A stretch of 20,267 nucleotides of DNA, from assembly GCF_010093535.1 (NCBI RefSeq), contig NW_022985258.1, forward strand, positions 1 to 20,267. Reading direction: 5' to 3'. The DNA is from Lindgomyces ingoldianus. Lineage: Eukaryota; Ascomycota; Dothideomycetes; Pleosporales; Lindgomycetaceae. Below are positions 1-9,669 of this stretch, piece after piece. Made by a program: the position numbers and the translations under genes. A model generated the notes under the pieces. It was not told where the DNA came from. It searched no databases and saw nothing but the letters and a program-made list of their open reading frames with translations. Within the stretch, counting starts at the first letter, position 1. Each line of letters begins with the position of its first letter.

Positions 1-136
1 AAAAAAAAAAATTATATAATAAAAAAATAGTGTTAAAAAAGTTAAAAAAATATATAGTAAAAAAAACATAGTAAATAAAAAAGCTATAAAATAAGTAACT
101 AAAAGTAAAAGTTAAAGTATATAATAAAAGAAAAAC
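1..136. other. AT-rich left flank
   Basis: This stretch is almost entirely A and T, with many A runs and GTAAA/TTAAA words, and I see no gene in it. It is the left side of the copia insertion target; removing the element joins it to the similar A-rich sequence from 6029. It may be RIP-degraded repeat, but nothing recognisable remains. Confidence 0.6.
132..136. repeat. Target site duplication AAAAC (left)
   Basis: The five bases AAAAC directly precede the TGTT start of the left copia LTR. The same five bases follow the end of the right LTR at 6024-6028. A 5-bp duplication is usual for LTR retrotransposon integration. The A-rich setting weakens the evidence slightly, but the exact LTR ends on both sides support it. 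Confidence 0.85.
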
Positions 137-388
137 TGTTGAATAGACTCTCTGCTAGCTAGCACTTAGTGTCAGCAAATGCGTACGAGACGGAGAGGTT
201 TGCACGGTGTAAACATCGCACAGGGGTGTTGGGTAACTAGTGTTAATTGCTTCTTGTTGTTTCTATTGTACAAAGGAAAGGGGTTAATATAGTCCTAAAC
301 TCTGCGCACAGATCTCTGTGCACAGAGATCTAGGCGCATCTAAGCTATGTGACTATTAACTAGGCGCCTAAATATTACTATTTAGACA
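137..388 (-). repeat. 3' LTR of the copia element (left copy)
   Basis: This 252-bp LTR starts TGTTGAATAG and ends TTTAGACA on the plus strand. It aligns without gaps to 5772-6023. By eye the two differ at about 23 positions, all transitions. In the first ~130 bases this copy keeps the C or G; in the last ~70 bases this copy carries the T or A. The ends form an imperfect inverted repeat (TGTTGAATAG against TGTCCGAATAG in the less damaged right copy). A 22-bp palindrome centred on TGTGCACA lies at 310-331. Confidence 0.93.
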
Positions 389-417
389 TTAGCAACTTTT
401 TGTTTTTCCTTTGTACA
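267..417. repeat. 13-bp inverted repeat spanning LTR and polypurine region
   Basis: TGTACAAAGGAAA at 267-279 (inside the LTR) is the exact reverse complement of TTTCCTTTGTACA at 405-417 (just inside the element). In the sense transcript this could form a 13-bp stem joining the region upstream of the 3' LTR to U3. The role is unknown. It could be chance reuse of the GTACA-rich words that survive RIP here. Confidence 0.6.
396..412 (-). other. Candidate polypurine tract of the copia element
   Basis: Read on the minus strand this is a nearly pure purine run (AAAGGAAAAACAAAAAG) ending seven bases before the 3' LTR. That is the expected place for the plus-strand DNA primer and agrees with the minus-strand orientation shown by the coding domains. 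The seven-base gap is larger than usual, so the exact primer end is uncertain. Confidence 0.5.
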
Positions 418-779
418 GGACTTGCCTTGTTTACACATACAGTAGACAGGTTGCTATAGGGCCCTTTTTGCCTATCTTATACAGGCTTAAGTCTGTTAAC
501 TAACGCTTTAACTCTAATAGTTAGTTAGTTATATAAAATTAGTTTCTTAAGAGTAGAGTTTAGCGCCTTCTTTGTACAGGCATCTGTAGGGTTATCCCTT
601 CTATTAATCTACCTAATCTCTGTAATCTCCCTCTTCTTGTATAATTCTTAAATTAATATAATATTAATTATAAGTCTCTTCTTATTTATTGTCCTAAGCT
701 TTATAAGACATTTATATAGAGATCTTAAATCTGTGCATAGTACAATAGGTATAGAAGGTATTCTAAGCATACGTGTAAT

Positions 780-1040
780 CTAGTTAATTGTTGTGCTTAG
801 TGCGATTGCGCAGTTAAATCCTTCTACTATTCTATACAATTTACTAGCTAGTACAGAGCAGGTAACCTATTTACACTTAGAGAAGTTCTAGTGTATAATA
901 TTGCCTATAATTTTAAAGTTATACAAGTTCCTAGTGCGCTGCTCTGTTTTAAGAATAATAAGAAAGCTAAGCTGTAAACTTAGGTCCTTGTTGTTTATAA
1001 ATAATCTATTAGTAAAAATAAACAACTTTGTACAGAAGAG
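780..1040 (-). pseudogene. Copia RNase H region (degenerate)
   Basis: Minus-strand codons from about 1019 read as the RNase H domain that ends copia polyproteins. There is a run containing NNKDLS, then GNIIH followed by a stop where W is expected, and SVLASKLY, close to the SVLASE-type motif of the family. The first catalytic aspartate is expected near 1010-1008, where the codon is AAT (Asn), with Gly-to-Arg next to it; both fit G-to-A change. This region reads in a different frame from the upstream reverse transcriptase, so there is at least one indel, probably at the homopolymer near 1398-1413. Between here and the LTR (about 389-780) I see only degraded continuation. Confidence 0.75.
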
Positions 1041-1299
1041 ATTAAGTAGTATGTATAATAATCCTCTATTCTAGTTGTTAATTTGCTATTAGATTTGTAT
1101 GTTTAATGCCTTAATATTATTGTACAACAGTGACACAACTTGAGCGGCAGTAGACAGGTCAAATGCTGCCTTAGGTTGACATACTGATGTGATATAGGCA
1201 CCTCGCGCGCGCTGTTTAACGTACTTCTGCGCGGCATCCTCTACCTTAGACTCTATTGTGTGTAGATTCCTAGCTTAACTTTTCTATATAAAAATAATA

Positions 1300-2080
1300 T
1301 TATTTTATATAAAGTAAATTTTTCTTCTATTAAATTTAATAGCCTAATTATGTAATAGTATAGTCTTAGGCTTTACTTAGAAGTTAGCTTTAAGTAATTT
1401 TTTTTTTTTTTTTGTATAAAATTAGCTGTAATAATACTAAGAGTATTATCTGTTTATAGTCCTATAATACTAAACACTGTTAGGCCTTTATGTGTAATTA
1501 ATAAGCATAAATTATATAATAAGGTTTTTATAAAAAGTTTATTCTTATAATAGTTATAGTATGTCTTAAACTAATACAAGCCTAACTCTGCTACGCTGTA
1601 TAGTAGTTGTACAACTCTAAATATTGTGTGTGGAGGGAAGCTTTTACAGAGTTCTCTTAGTAGTTATATAAAAAGAGTGTAAACAAGCTTGTCTATTAAT
1701 TATACATATGCCTAGGTAATATTATGTAGTTTATAGTGCATGTTGTACAAAGCTATTAGTAATAGGCTAATAGCTAGAATTAACCTCTAACTTATTTTCT
1801 AAATTATAAGAGACTGTGTAAGAATTTTCTTCTTCTCCTTATTTAAATATTCTGTAAACATAAGTTGTAACTTTTTATATAGTTTTATTAATTTCCCTTT
1901 AACTTTATATATAAGTTAAAGGTTAAAGATCTATCCCTTATAAATTAATAGATTATATAAGAGTACCTTAAACATACAACTTATAATTAGACTTTTTATT
2001 TCTATATAGTCTAATTCTTTAAATAGTCTCCTAGGTGTTGTAATTACACTATCTGCACAGAGCTTAATTGCTAGCGCGTA
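1300..2080 (-). pseudogene. Copia reverse transcriptase region (degenerate)
   Basis: The minus-strand translation matches fungal Ty1/copia reverse transcriptase (RVT_2). In order it shows a KELDYIEIKSLI segment near 2020, IF followed by a VKGK segment near 1905, KILTQSLIIQKISQRLILA near 1830-1765, the NIT-stop-AYV motif near 1720, and a degraded catalytic box TDN at 1453-1445. The last is expected to be TDD, with the second acid now AAT (Asn). Many Q, R and W positions are stops. The enzyme would copy element RNA into cDNA inside virus-like particles; this copy cannot. The frame agrees with the integrase upstream. Confidence 0.85.
1398..1413. repeat. Run of 16 T (A16 on the coding strand) with a frame change
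   Basis: A 16-base homopolymer lies inside the copia polyprotein, shortly after the reverse transcriptase active site. The readable frame before it does not match the one after it, so slippage in this run probably caused the frameshift. RIP alone makes only substitutions, so this is separate, later decay, or an assembly error in a homopolymer. Confidence 0.7.
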
Positions 2081-2744
2081 GTCTTTTTTTTCCTTTTAGG
2101 TTAAGAATGTTGTAGCTTATAGATTTTTATGTAGTCTTCTTTAGCCTTTCTTAGCTAGCTATAGTTCTAGTTCTAGTTTATATAATAAATCTAATGCTGC
2201 TTAAGAGGCTATTTTATGTAGTTTATTAACTAAAGTTAGTTGCTTACGTAAGCAACCTCTTTTTTATGCCTGTAGAGAATCTCTTTATACTAGGGCTAGT
2301 TTATCTAGATCTAGCAATTCTTATGTAGGTTTATCCTTATTCTTTATATAATAATATAGCATAACTTATGTGCAGCAGAGTTTTACTAGACTATTCTCTA
2401 TCTTAATAATAACGTCTAGGGCCTTAATTCTTTTTACTATGTGCAGTCCTATCTATCTCTTCTTCTCTTGCTATGTTTTTACTTTAGAACTAAGTAGAAG
2501 ATTTAGTACTTTATATAAGGTTAAGCTGTTCTAGGTATTAATTATATAATTAATATTAACTTTTACTCTCTTACTTTAAAGCATCTTTATTGCCTTTTAT
2601 ACAGCGTTAGCTTGCGTAATAATATTAGAGGATAGTGCAGAATCTATGTTAATTCTTAGGTACGTTCTAAACACAAGCAATGTAGGTACAAAACTGTTTA
2701 GTCCTGCTGTATTATTTAGGGCTTTAACAGCTATCTGTAACACT

Positions 2745-3290
2745 AACTTATTATTTGTACAATCATCTAATTCTGCACAGAGGATATTGTACGCACGTCG
2801 CAGTGGTGCGTGCGCGCGCTTAATCTTCCCTAGAGCCTAATAGGCCTCCACTAGCATCTGTTAACACGTTGCTCCTACAATCTTCGCGCAATTCTAGAAG
2901 TCTTTAGATGCAAAGTTTATACTAGGGTTATGTATAATATAATTAGGTAGGCCTTAGTACGTGTTAATCTAACACTTGCAGAGCGCGTCCTAGGTATCTT
3001 ATGCAGACATTAATTTTAAAAAGGTTACTGCTTAGAATAATGTATCTGTGTTAATTACATATAGTACGTCTTAGTTGCTAATTTATATAACATTAATTAC
3101 TATCTTATAGTTAAAGTGTAAGTTATCCTTAATTATAAACTTAAATCTTTATAGTGCTAGGTTGTGTAGCTAATATATATAGCAAAACTTCTTAATCTCC
3201 TTAAGTATAGAGAGATTAACATTATATCTAGTGTTCTTAAGCATTGTGTAAAGTTGTTCTATATAAAGATAGCTAAATCTTCTATGCAGT
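2745..3290 (-). pseudogene. Copia integrase region (HHCC finger and DDE core, degenerate)
   Basis: Minus-strand codons show an HHCC-type zinc finger (QLHRRFSYL near 3285, KKFCYIY near 3195, with the second Cys apparently changed to Tyr). The catalytic core follows: INVI with the first acid position at 3094-3092, HNPSINF with the second at 2929-2927, and GKIKR with the third at 2821-2819. Those three codons are AAT, AAC and AAG (N, N, K), where the family has D, D, E. The second and third are separated by 35 residues, the DD35E spacing of LTR-retroelement integrases. Motifs after the core (HAPLRRAYNILCAELDD) are well kept. Integrase would insert cDNA into the genome; here all three metal-binding acids are lost. 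Confidence 0.9.
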
Positions 3291-3389
3291 TGTTAAAGTT
3301 TATGTTTAGTAAAAAAAAACATTAATTTCTTCTTTTATATATTAAAAAATAGATGACCTTATTTTTATACAACTAGGACAGTATTTCTA

Positions 3390-3750
3390 TTGCTTTGTAC
3401 AATCACATTCTGCACGTTGTTAAAGTACGCACCCATTTAGTCTACGTCTGCTAGAGACAGTAGGAACAGTGTTAGAGTGTCTAAGATGTAATACATTACG
3501 TTACTAACTAGGTTAGTAATTTATATAGTACTAATTAATTCTATTAATTCTTGTCTTTTAAAGCTAATACTCTTCTTTTTTAGTGTCTAGTCTACTTTTA
3601 TATAAGGGAATTCTTGCAGGTATGCTTTAAGTTATAACTTCCCTATAGTAGAGATTCTTACTGCGCTGGTATCCTATAGTTTACCTTAGTATACTGTACA
3701 GTATTAATCTTTAAGGATAAACTATTCTGCGTATCCTTTAGGTTCTAGGC
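3390..3750 (-). pseudogene. Copia protease region (degenerate)
   Basis: Just upstream of the integrase, in the same frame, the minus strand reads GKL-stop-DTSAVRIST near 3690, TLTLFLLSLADVD near 3475 and GAYFNNVQNVIVQ near 3430. In fungal copia polyproteins this is the segment between Gag and integrase that carries the aspartic protease. I did not find an unambiguous DSG/DTG catalytic triplet, so the call rests on position and general likeness. It would process the polyprotein. Confidence 0.6.
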
Positions 3751-5500
3751 TGTAGATGTCCTCTGCAGTCGCGCAGTAAAGAAATGTAGCATTAGTAAAG
3801 TAGTTAATAATCTTCTTACTTTTTTCTTTATCTAGGTTGTTGTTGTTGTGTAACTTCTTTTTCTTTTACTCTAGTTTACCTTTAAACTTTTAAATGTATA
3901 TATTTACCTTCTTACATATTAGTGTCTTGTTATAAAATCCTTTATATAAAGAGATATATTAGTGTTTTGCATAGAATTAATCTATATAAGAATAATTTAT
4001 TAACTAATATTCTTCCTTATAACAAATAAAGCATTACTTTAATTATGCAGAGAACTGTAGTTTAAATAATCCTCTATATCCCCTTAGGCTTCTTCTATGT
4101 TGTTAATAGCTATGTGTATGTAGTAAGCTATATTACCTATTAGTGTAGTACACATCCTAGAATTTATTTATAAATGCATTGTTTTGTTAATTAATTATAA
4201 CCTAAAGTGCTAAACAGAGGTCACTGTACAGTGCCTTATATGTAGGCTTAATTAAGAACATTGCTTGTTTAAGTTTAAGTTGCCCTTAGCATGCTTATAT
4301 AATAGTAGTGTAAAGCAGTATCTTGCCTTAGAATTATAGACTAAGAGCTTTTTATGTAAAAGTAAGTTTATTAATTATAGCTTTAAAAGCTTTATGTAAG
4401 GTTTTTATAAAATTCTTCTACTTACTTTATGTAAAGCTTATTATTATTTAATCTATCTAATACTAGTTATAGTTTATGTTAGTATTAAAGTAATTACTAA
4501 GCTACTTGTACAGTAACTTCTATAATTGTCCTAGACTAATATTATAAAGGTAGAACATGTGTGCGCGCTCTTTAAGGATATTAGAAAAGATGCTTGCGTA
4601 CAATGCCTTAAAGATAGCAAGGCGTTAGCAGAGCTTAATAAATACTATAGCCTTGTTAGCTAGAATATTATATAGTTGCCCTGTGTAGTTATTCTCCTTC
4701 CTCTATGCCTTTTAAAATTATATAACCTTCTTAGGCGCAAGGTTCTCTACTGTAATATCTTGTGTAGGTAGAAGTTAGTATAGATTGTACAGTAATTAAA
4801 TTATATGTAGTAGGTACAAGCTTTAGGGAATCTCATGCAGAGCTGTGGCTACAGGAATATGTAGCTGCCTAGTCGTGCTCTTGTACAGTAAGCTATCGCA
4901 AGGTAGTTATACTAATTGCGGAGGAAGTATTAAGTCTGCAGGTGATTTGTACAGAGACATCCTCTGTTGCGTTAAGACTAGCAATAGTAGTAATAGTTTT
5001 GTACAATGCTCTAGTAGAATAGTAAATGTGTGTTCTTCTTTTATAAGTCTGTACAGTGTAGTAGCCTCTATTATGTCCTTCTTAAAGCTAATGCCTTTAT
5101 TCTATAAAGTAGTAATTAGTTCTTGTAGAAATAGTTAGCTAAGATCTCTAAAGTGTACAAGCTTCTACTTTACAAAGTTATCCTAAAAGTTCTTAAGTGT
5201 ACGTACGTCTGTCGCGCTTAACACGCAGAGTTCTATAATTAAGTTAGCTATGTATAAATTAAGCTTCTTCTTAGGTGTGTTATTTAATAGTTTAATTTTA
5301 TCTACCTAATCTTTAATGTTTATCTGCTTTGCTAGAGTCTTTGCTAAGATGCCTACAAAAGGTACGTATTAGTTATACATTAATACGTTATGTTAGCTAG
5401 TTATAGATAGAGCTAGCGTTGCTTGTTGCTCTATAGTAGTTAATTATGTGTTGTTGCGCGCTGTCTTACTTCTTGTTGTACGCTGCCTCTAAACAGCCTT
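3750..5500 (-). pseudogene. N-terminal (Gag-position) part of the copia polyprotein, unrecognised
   Basis: The minus strand continues in the frame used by protease and integrase, with substitution-type stops only where I followed it (about 5500-4500). Readable stretches include LAKTLAKQIN near 5350, FLQELITTL near 5131 and KKDIIEATTLYRLIKEEHT near 5080. By position this should be the Gag or nucleocapsid part, which packages RNA. I see no clear CCHC zinc knuckle and no certain start codon. Plus-strand open stretches here (for example 4845-5138) are by-products of RIP removing stops on one strand and are not genes. Confidence 0.55.
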
Positions 5501-5771
5501 GTGCAAAAAGATAAAACAGACCTCCTAGCATTAAACAAGCACTACTATTTATATAATACCTCTAAATAGTATTGTACAGACAGGTTTCTTGCTCTTACTT
5601 AGGTAACTAAATAAAGATTTACAGCTACTTATATATAAATTAGACTCTATCTTTACTCTTACTAATTTATAGTTAAAGTAGTAAGGAAAAGAATTCTTCT
5701 TATACACAAACTTTTAAATAGAAAGGTATAAAAAAAGCTTTCTCTTTTATAGTATTTAAACTACTAATTAG

Positions 5772-6023
5772 TGTTAAATAGACTCTCTGCTAGCTAGCAC
5801 TTAGTGTTAGCAAATGCGTACAAGACAGAGAGGTTTGCACAGTGTAAACATTGCACAGAGGTGTTAGGTAACTAGTGTTAATTGCTTCTTGTTATTTCTA
5901 TTGTACAAAGGAAAGGGGTTAATATAGTCCTAAACTCTGCGCACAGATCTCTGTGCACAGGGATCCGGGCGCATCCGAGCCACGTGACTATCAACCAGGC
6001 GCCCGAATATCACTATTCGGACA
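5772..6023 (-). repeat. 5' LTR of the copia element (right copy)
   Basis: This 252-bp LTR starts TGTTAAATAG and ends TTCGGACA on the plus strand. The last ~65 bases (from about 5958) are GC-rich and apparently unmutated, with several CpG sites that are TpA or TpG/CpA in the left copy. The first ~130 bases carry the mutated states. As the sense strand is minus, this is the promoter-bearing LTR and its preserved outer edge is U3. I found no convincing primer binding site next to 5771. Confidence 0.93.
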
Positions 6024-6028
6024 AAAAC
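6024..6028. repeat. Target site duplication AAAAC (right)
   Basis: These five bases follow the terminal ACA of the right copia LTR and match 132-136 exactly, fixing the right boundary of the element. Confidence 0.85.
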
Positions 6029-6390
6029 ATAATATAAAAAAAATAATAAGTATAATATAAAAAAGTATAGTTTAAAAAACTTATAAAATAAAAGTATAGT
6101 AAAAAAAAAAAAATAGTTTATTTTTTTACAACTATAAATTACTAGCTTTTTATAACCCTAACTTTCTTATTTTATTTAGCGCGTTGCCTAAGCAAGCAGT
6201 AAATAACTAGAATCTGTTAAACAGAACCTCTAGAATCTGTTCTCTATCCTGCGCCTAGATCTTATTATAATAGTAGGTAAACTTTTAGGCTTTAACTTAA
6301 ACTTACCTTTACTAGTGTTTTTTTTATAAAAATGTATAGATGTAGTAGTGTTTTACTATAACTCTAACTATATAGTAGATTTTAATTTTC
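6029..6390. other. AT-rich spacer between the copia element and the helicase-repeat unit
   Basis: The first ~100 bases are A-rich low-complexity sequence like 1-136, the other half of the insertion target. From about 6170 the sequence is more complex and includes two copies of CTAGAATCTGTT 22 bases apart (about 6209 and 6231). I see no gene. The last ~40 bases resemble part of the minisatellite unit that follows, so the repeat array may begin before 6391. Confidence 0.5.
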
Positions 6391-7446
6391 CTGTGCGCAC
6401 AGGCATTGCGCACGCATTGCTGCACTAGCTACTAGCGCCCTGCCTGCAGACTACTACCTAACTTAGTAACTATAATAATAACTATAACTAATAACACAGC
6501 TCTCTACTTCCTAGCTATGCTTATAGCATTAATTCTCTAGCGCAGTAACAGTGCTGTTAATTTTATTATTCTTTTTACTATAAAACACGCACAGGCTCTG
6601 CAGTTTACGCCCTAGTAACAAGCCTACACCTATAAACTATAATAATAAAACTATAATAACTATAATAATTACTAATATAATAAGTTTCTTTACTTTTTAG
6701 CTATGCTTAGAACATTAATACCTTAGCCTAGTAACTATGTAGTAGATTTTAATTTTTCTTTATAGTAATATGTATATAGACTTTATAGTTTACACAGCAG
6801 CTACTAGCTTTAACTATTAACTATAACTTTAACTACTACTATTACTATAACTATAACTACTACTACTACTACTACTACTACTAACATAACAGGTTTCTCT
6901 ACTTTTTAGCTCTACTTAGAGTATTAATGCTTTAGCCTAGTAACTATTAATTATAAGTTTTTTTTTACAGAGATGTGCGCACTAGCTCTACTATTAGCGC
7001 AGCAGCTACTAGCCTTAACTATTAACTATAACTTTAACTACTACTATTACTGTAACTATAACTACTACTACTACTACTATTAATATAACAAGTTTTTTTA
7101 CTTTTTAGCTTTACTTAAAGCATTAACACTTTAGCTTAGCTACTGTGCATTTAATTATAAGTTTTTCTTTATAAGATGCGCGCACTAGCTCTGCTATTAG
7201 CGTAGTAGCTACTAGCCTAGACTGTTAACTATAACTTTAACTACTACTATTACTATAACTATAACTACTACTACTACTAACATAATAAGTTTCTTTACTT
7301 TTTAGTTATACTTAAGGTATTAACGCTTTAGCTTAGTAACTATATAGTTAATTATAAGTTTTTTTTTATAAAAATGTGCACACTAGCTCTACTATTAGCG
7401 CAGCAGCTACTAGCCCTAGCTATTAACTATAACTGCAACTACTATT
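6391..7446. repeat. ~200-bp minisatellite with trinucleotide tracts, copy 1
   Basis: About five imperfect units, each with a (CTA)n or mixed CTA/TAA tract, a TTTACTTTTTAG-like word, a CTTAG...CATTAA word and AGCGCAGCAGCTACTAGCC. The TAG anchor ends fall at 6514, 6700, 6909, 7108 and 7305, giving spacings of 186, 209, 199 and 197. The unit lengths are not multiples of three, which argues against a conserved protein repeat. The TAA/CTA tracts could be RIP products of CAA/CCA-rich DNA. Confidence 0.85.
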
Positions 7447-9388
7447 ACATGTGTCTTACATAATATTATACTTATGTACTGCACTATTTACTTATTAGGC
7501 ATAGCTTCTCTTTTATATAGTATATAGTTAGCCTAGAGCTCTATTAAGCTTTTTAGACTTTATAATATACTTATTTAATCTACTTTATTTAGATCTTACT
7601 CTCTTATTAAGTTATTTACTATATGCCCCCTTCTCTGCTTATATAAGACTAGTAGTAATAATAGTAATATTACTACTTAATAATACTAACATTACTTTAT
7701 CTACTACTATAAAATAAAAGTAGACATAATAAAGAACATATATAAGCTTTTTTACGAAAAGAGCTAGCAAAAAAAGCTAGTGTTAGTGTTATAAAAAGCC
7801 TTAAGTAACTCTAGTAGTAAAAGAGTTAAGCTAGAGAACATACTACTTAATATGCTAGTGTTATTTATTTTTAAGCTAGTAAATAATTAGCTATTTAGTA
7901 GCAGGTTTATTTACTTTTTAGCTATGCTTAGCATTAATGCTATAGCTTAGTAACTGCGTAGGGTAAAACACTATTTATACATGCTTACTAGTGTAGCATA
8001 CTACATACGCGTGTTAGGTGTTAAGAAGCTGTTTCTGTTAGCTAAGTATAGTAAGTAGACTAATAAAAACTATAAGTACTTTTTAGCTAAAAAAGTAAAG
8101 TATCTAGCTAATAGTTTATATAGTTTAATAAGCTAAGTAATTAGCTTACTAGTGTATAAAAAGCATGTTATGTTAATAAATAGTAACTTAGGCAGTGTGT
8201 ACTAGTCTAAGAATAAGAAGATCTTTTACTTAAATAGCTAACTTATCTACATTAGCTAGTTCTATAAAATAGCTTAGAATATAGTAGTTAAAGTAAAAAA
8301 GATATTATAGCAGAAGCTAATATAGCTTAAAAAGGCTAAAAAGCAGTTTACTATTAATTTAGCACATGTAATAAACAAAGTTACTTTTACATAGTAAAGC
8401 TAGTAGTTTATAAAGCAGCATAAAAATAGTCTAGCAGACAAGCTATACTAGATGCTAACCTAGGTTAAGCAGAGCGCGTAAAGCTATAGGCTAAAGCATT
8501 ATAAAAAGTAGCATATTAAGTAAGTTAAGTAGTACTTATGTTAAGTTAACTACTTTTTAACACTACTTTTAGTGTGTGTGCATATAATATCTAAATAGCT
8601 AGGTTAAGAGCTAGAGATCTTATTAATAAAGTTTTATAATAGGCTACTATAAAACTATAATATTTTTATAGTAGATAGCTAAATTATAACTATTATCTAC
8701 TATTATAAGTCTTAGTTGCAGTAGAATAGACTAAAAGTAGTTCTGCGTTTTCTTCTGCTGCAGCTAGGGCAGGTTATAGCTATTTACTTAGTATACTTAT
8801 AGCTATTCTAGAAGTATCTTTAAGTGTAGGTGCTTAGTAAAGAACACATTAACTACATCTAAGTAAATAAGTAAAAGCTGTAGTTAATAAACTATCTAAC
8901 ATAAGCGCTAAAGCAAAAGATAAGCAAGAGACTAAGTGTTAAGCTACACACATAAAACTACTAGCACATAGCTATTAGCATTAAGTAAGTTATAGTTAAG
9001 CACTTATTTAGTAAAAAGTATTAAAATAATGTTAAAAAAATTAAAGAAGTTAAAGTAAATAAAAAAAGTAAGAACTTAGTAAAGCTATAAAACTTATAGA
9101 TAATAGTTATAAGTTTAGTAAACTATAGTATACTAATTAACATTATTAAGCATTTTAGCTTACACTTTATTAAAGTGTTTTAACTTTTTAGCATAATATA
9201 GCACTACTTCTTAGAACTTAATAGTAGGTTTAGGGTAGTGCAGCAAGAAAAAGAAGTAAAAAGAGGACATAAAAAAAAAAAAAAATAAAAAAAAAATAAA
9301 AAAAAATTAAGCTATTATAAAATAAAGTAAACATAAAAGTAAAACATTAGTAGTAAAAGTAGAAAAAAAAAGCTAGAACTATAGCTTA
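7447..9388 (+). pseudogene. Truncated N-terminal half of a helicase-associated gene (copy 1)
   Basis: Plus-strand codons in the frame of the ATG at 7981 read as the same protein as 11218 onward in copy 2. They include LTSVAYYIRVLG, an INLAHVINKVTF segment near 8353, and LLVCVHIIS near 8570, with stops where Gln, Arg or Trp is expected. The frame holds to about 9255. A poly-A expansion and then a break at 9388 remove the rest, so no helicase motifs follow. At 7441-7455 the codons matching a CxxC pair in copy 2 have Tyr in place of two of the cysteines, consistent with G-to-A. It is a dead partial duplicate. The family is identified only by comparison with copy 2. Confidence 0.75.
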
Positions 9389-9669
9389 TCTTTTTATAAC
9401 TGCTATAAGTTAGGCCTTATTTATCTTAATTAAGCATTGCGCTAGATCTAACCCCCTTTTTACTTCTCTTTTTAGCCTAGATTAGTAGACTTAACTATAG
9501 CGCTACTTATTATAGTATAGTGTATAATTACTTTTTTATGTAAAAGATAGCTGCTTTTTCTCTTATTTCCCTAGCTATTGCTAAGACGCAGGTGTAAATA
9601 TAAAAAGTAAAAAAAACTTATTTAAAGCGCATTTTTCTTAATAATATCTACTGTAATGCTTCTTAAATA
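9389..9669. other. Unique spacer between the tandem copies
   Basis: These 281 bases match neither the sequence after copy 2 nor the sequence before copy 1 in any way I can see. They are AT-rich with pyrimidine runs (for example CCCCCTTTTT near 9450) and I find no gene. The stretch is either unrelated DNA between two insertions or the remnant of a deletion junction. Confidence 0.5.

Larger units (their letters stand above)
137..6023 (-). mobile_element. Ty1/copia-type LTR retrotransposon, full length, RIP-inactivated
   Basis: The element is 5,887 bp, bounded by two 252-bp direct LTRs and a perfect 5-bp target duplication. Its sense strand is the minus strand. Translating that strand gives, in order, an unrecognised N-terminal (Gag-position) region, an aspartic-protease-like region, an HHCC and DDE integrase, a copia-type reverse transcriptase and RNase H. 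Integrase before reverse transcriptase is the Ty1/copia order. From about 5500 to 1400 the readable codons stay in one frame, so the damage is mostly substitution: many TAA/TAG codons where CAA, CAG, CGA or TGG is expected. Catalytic acids are changed by G-to-A. The copy cannot make working proteins. Confidence 0.93.
6391..9388 (+). repeat. Tandem ~3-kb unit, copy 1
   Basis: This segment aligns along its length with 9670-12590. The shared left edge is near CTGTGC at 6391 and the shared right edge near the words around 9380. Equivalent points in the coding part lie 3,237 bases apart. Differences are mostly transitions, with a 42-bp length change in the minisatellite and an extra poly-A tract near 9271-9307. 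Copy 1 stops before the helicase domain; what follows (9389-9669) is unrelated to what follows copy 2. Confidence 0.88.

Noticed and set aside
2646..2840. Small plus-strand open frame inside the copia element
   Set aside because: It lies opposite the integrase coding strand, has no recognisable domain, and overlaps codons clearly conserved as integrase on the minus strand.
4845..5138. 97-codon plus-strand open frame that looks secreted and Cys/Ser-rich
   Set aside because: It is antisense to the N-terminal part of the copia polyprotein, which reads in the integrase frame on the other strand. The Ser and Cys richness follows from base composition.
5740..5771. tRNA-type primer binding site beside the copia 5' LTR
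   Set aside because: The sequence next to the LTR is RIP-degraded and shows no convincing complement to a tRNA 3' end or anticodon half.
6830..7270. Trinucleotide tracts as a CRISPR array
   Set aside because: The ~200-bp units have no short repeat and unique spacer pattern, and the setting is a fungal genome. They form a minisatellite.
9265..9310. Poly-A tract as the 3' tail of a LINE insertion
   Set aside because: There is no LINE coding sequence or target duplication. The tract lies within the duplicated unit and copy 2 has a shorter version at the same place, so simple expansion is enough.
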